Shown here in pieces: positions 61,959 through 64,000 of a stretch of DNA of 64,000 bases. The DNA is from Phycisphaerae bacterium (lineage in GTDB: Bacteria > Planctomycetota > Phycisphaerae > Phycisphaerales > SM1A02). Location: NCBI GenBank assembly GCA_002709295.1, contig PAQL01000031.1, positions 27,315 to 91,314 of the forward strand, given 5' to 3'. The position numbers and the translations under genes were made by a program. The notes beneath the pieces were generated by a model that had not been told where the DNA came from, searched no databases, and saw only the letters and a program-made list of their open reading frames with translations. Positions within the stretch are counted from its first letter, which is position 1; every line of letters starts with the position of its first letter.

Positions 61959-64000
61959 GCTTCGGCCTCTTCAGCGGCGGTCATCTGCTTGAAGTCGTCC
62001 AGCAGGTCGTCGGGCAGCGCCTTGTCCTGCAAGCCAGGGATGCCTTGGCTCTCCCACCAGTCTCCTGCCTCGACGTAGTGCTGTCGCATGTAGCCGGCCA
62101 GCTCCTGCAGATCCTTCGGCATGGCTTCGTCGGGATCGGGTGCCGGCAGCGGCATGCGGACTTTCCAGAGGTTGCCGCCCTCGGTCAAGGCGAAGCATTG
62201 CCCCTTGGGCAGCGCCACCACATGCGCCGGCTCGATCAGCGGCACGCTGTTGCTGCTGATGCGGTCCTGGGTGTTGGACGTGAATGCGGTAGTGCCGTGC
62301 GGGTCGGAGCTGTCGGTGGCGCCGCTCATCAGTGCCGTGGCGTACACGTCGACCTTGGGCAGTTGTCGCGTCAGCAGCTCGGCGGTGGCGGTCTCGCGCA
62401 CGCGCAGCATGAACAGGTTGTTGAAGTTGCCGACCACCTGGCCGGCCTTGGCACGGTTGCCGATGCGGGCCTCGATGTCGCTCAAGGTCTGCGTGTAGGC
62501 CGTCACCTGCACGCCGGCACCGCCGCCCTTGTTGACCATCGGAATGAACTCGTCGCCCATGAGTTCATTGAATTCGTCGGCGTGGACGTTGATCGGAATC
62601 TTGGCACCCACCGCTGCGCCGGGCAGCCCATCGTCGATGCCGAACTTGTAGATGTGGCCGGCGACCGAGACCAGATCGCTGAACATCGAGTTGCCTACCG
62701 CCGCCGCGACTTCGGCGTCGGACAGCGCATCCAGCCCCACGTAGACCACCGCGCGTTTGCGGATGACCTGCATCCAGTCGAAGATCGGCCGCGGGTCGGA
62801 CAGGTCCGAATAGTTCGGTGCGAGCAGTTGCGCGATCTTGCCGGTGGTGAGCTTCTCCAGCAGCGGCAGCAGCGAAGCGACGATCTTGTCGAAGTACGTC
62901 CGGTCGTAGCGCACGGCGCTGCGCAGGCCGTCGAGCACCGGGTCATAGATGCGCACCTGGGACAGGTACTGTTCGAGGGCCACCACGCGCTTCTCGCGCC
63001 CGATCATGTTGCGCGGGATGTTCTTGTCGTTCAGCTTCGCTTCGAGCTGGACGATGACCTCCCAGGCCTTCGGCTCGTTCTTGGCGAAGTAGTGCTGGGC
63101 GTACTCGATGAACAGCGCGTCGATGTTGATGACGTGGCGCTGGATCAGCAGGTAGTCCGGCCGCTGCCCCAGCTCGACCAGGGCGCGCGCGATGATGTTG
63201 ACGAAGCGCCAGGCGAATTCGCGGAAGGCGGCGCTGTTTCCTTCGCCCGAGAGCTGTCCGGCGATGCGCGTGGCTACCTCGGAGATCCGCCCGAACCGGC
63301 CGACGGCGTTGTAGCGCGCCGAGATGTCCGGCCAGCCCAGATGAAACACGTAGAACTCGCCTTCGCGCCCGGCGCGCTTGGCCTCGACGTACATGCGCTT
63401 CAACAGGTCCGCATCGCCCTTGGGGTCGAAGACGATCACCAGCTCGTGCTCGCCGCGGACCTTGCGGCGGATGTCCTGGGTGATGAACAGCTCGGCCAGC
63501 CGCGTCTTGCCCACGCGCGTGGTGCCCAGCACCAGGGTGTGGCCGACGCGCTCGCCCAGCGGCAGGGTGACGTCGGCCTCGTGCGGCTCGATGCCATGCA
63601 GGCGCGGCAGTCCGCCGACCGGCGGCAGCGGCCGCGCCGGGTTGAGCGGGCTGTCCCAGGCCAGCGCGCGCGCCAGCGTCGAGACGGGAAACGGCGCGAA
63701 CTCAAGCCGCTCCTCCAGCCGCCGGGCGGCCCGGTAGATCGCCGTCGGCTCGACATAGCGGCGGAACTCCGGCCGGTAGGTCTGCATCAGCCGGTGCGTG
63801 TGCCGCTGCTCCCAGCGAAAGCCCCGGCCGACGAACAGCCGTTGCTGACTCACCGGCACGTCGCGGCTGGTCATTACGTAGCGCGACAGGCGGCGGATGT
63901 TGCGGCGATAGCGCAGGATCGCCCAGGCATCGCGCAGGCGAATCGCGCCGAAGGTCAGGAAGGCCAGCGCCGAGCCCAGGCCGAGCAGCGGGTTCAGCGC
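61955..64000 (-). CDS. traD: Conjugative coupling ATPase TraD (TIGR03743), 5' end missing
   Basis: Type IV coupling protein that brings the relaxosome to the secretion channel. The visible 681 codons run off the right edge: the frame continues 42 codons upstream of the ATG at 63874 with NPLLGLGSALAFLTFGAIRL, the end of a membrane segment. So the true start and the N-terminal anchors lie outside. Walker A is VLGTTRVGKTRLAEL (about 112-126 after the 63874 ATG), Walker B is in VIFDPKGD or INVHADEFNEL, and VTAYTQTLSDI follows. Confidence 0.93.
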   Translation of the reverse strand, partial: ALNPLLGLGSALAFLTFGAIRLRDAWAILRYRRNIRRLSRYVMTSRDVPVSQQRLFVGRGFRWEQRHTHRLMQTYRPEFRRYVEPTAIYRAARRLEERLEFAPFPVSTLARALAWDSPLNPARPLPPVGGLPRLHGIEPHEADVTLPLGERVGHTLVLGTTRVGKTRLAELFITQDIRRKVRGEHELVIVFDPKGDADLLKRMYVEAKRAGREGEFYVFHLGWPDISARYNAVGRFGRISEVATRIAGQLSGEGNSAAFREFAWRFVNIIARALVELGQRPDYLLIQRHVINIDALFIEYAQHYFAKNEPKAWEVIVQLEAKLNDKNIPRNMIGREKRVVALEQYLSQVRIYDPVLDGLRSAVRYDRTYFDKIVASLLPLLEKLTTGKIAQLLAPNYSDLSDPRPIFDWMQVIRKRAVVYVGLDALSDAEVAAAVGNSMFSDLVSVAGHIYKFGIDDGLPGAAVGAKIPINVHADEFNELMGDEFIPMVNKGGGAGVQVTAYTQTLSDIEARIGNRAKAGQVVGNFNNLFMLRVRETATAELLTRQLPKVDVYATALMSGATDSSDPHGTTAFTSNTQDRISSNSVPLIEPAHVVALPKGQCFALTEGGNLWKVRMPLPAPDPDEAMPKDLQELAGYMRQHYVEAGDWWESQGIPGLQDKALPDDLLDDFKQMTAAEEAEA

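Overview
The window looks like chromosomal DNA of a Pseudomonas-type gammaproteobacterium. The basis is high G+C, a 44-nt 3' half of a tRNA-Gly (anticodon loop reading CCC) of the Pseudomonas type, a PrtN-like pyocin activator in a prophage, and a clc/PAGI-2-family integrative and conjugative element (ICE). It holds two mobile elements in tandem, a lambdoid prophage (1 to about 21,249) and an ICE (about 21,206 to beyond 64,000), with the tRNA-Gly fragment at their junction. No ordinary housekeeping genes are visible.

Prophage. The minus strand carries the early-right and late operon, read right to left: Cro-like protein, CII-like regulator, DksA-type zinc finger, Ash/Icd-like leader peptide, P22-type antirepressor, primase-helicase, a small protein, a Q-like antiterminator, a terminator where lambda has tR', holin, a structural-type protein, small and large terminase, gpW-like connector and portal. 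It runs off the left edge. No endolysin is seen. The plus strand carries a LexA-like CI repressor followed by a tightly coupled pair ending in a YafO-type toxin. After that come a left operon of small accessory genes with a KilAC protein, PrtN, DUF2303, a cytosine methyltransferase fully overprinted by a second long frame, and AlpA. The integrase lies opposite, next to the attachment site. Seven copies of CCCTAACC between the primase-helicase and the small downstream gene are a candidate replication origin.

ICE. The integrase has the long C-terminal extension of the clc/PAGI-2 family. Behind it lie a LysR effector domain lacking its DNA-binding part, an Xre regulator, a MobH relaxase and an AbiEi/AbiEii toxin-antitoxin pair. 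The type IV secretion genes of the ICE (GI) class then run on the minus strand: TraG-like, TIGR03755, 03756, 03757, a RadC-like gene, DsbA-like, VirB4/TraC ATPase, TIGR03751, 03752, 03749, 03746, 03750, 03745, 03758 and RAQPRD. The next genes expected, TIGR03747 and the TraD coupling ATPase, appear only at 61,209-64,000.

Defence island. Between RAQPRD and TIGR03747 sits an 18-kb plus-strand island with a complete type 3 BREX operon: a MerR/excisionase-fold HTH, brxF, brxC, pglX, brxHII, pglZ and brxA. It carries three additions. The first is a four-helix-bundle gene flanked by inverted repeats between brxC and pglX. The second is a DUF3696-type AAA ATPase with an unrecognised 357-residue partner between pglX and brxHII. 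The third is a 461-codon gene of unknown function after brxA that is broken by one in-frame TAG followed by a small hairpin. The middle 1.9 kb of pglX, which holds the methyltransferase motifs and probably the specificity region, is clearly AT-richer than its two ends and looks swapped in. The island probably protects the host, and the ICE, from phages such as the neighbouring prophage; AbiE and the prophage pair add further toxin-based layers.
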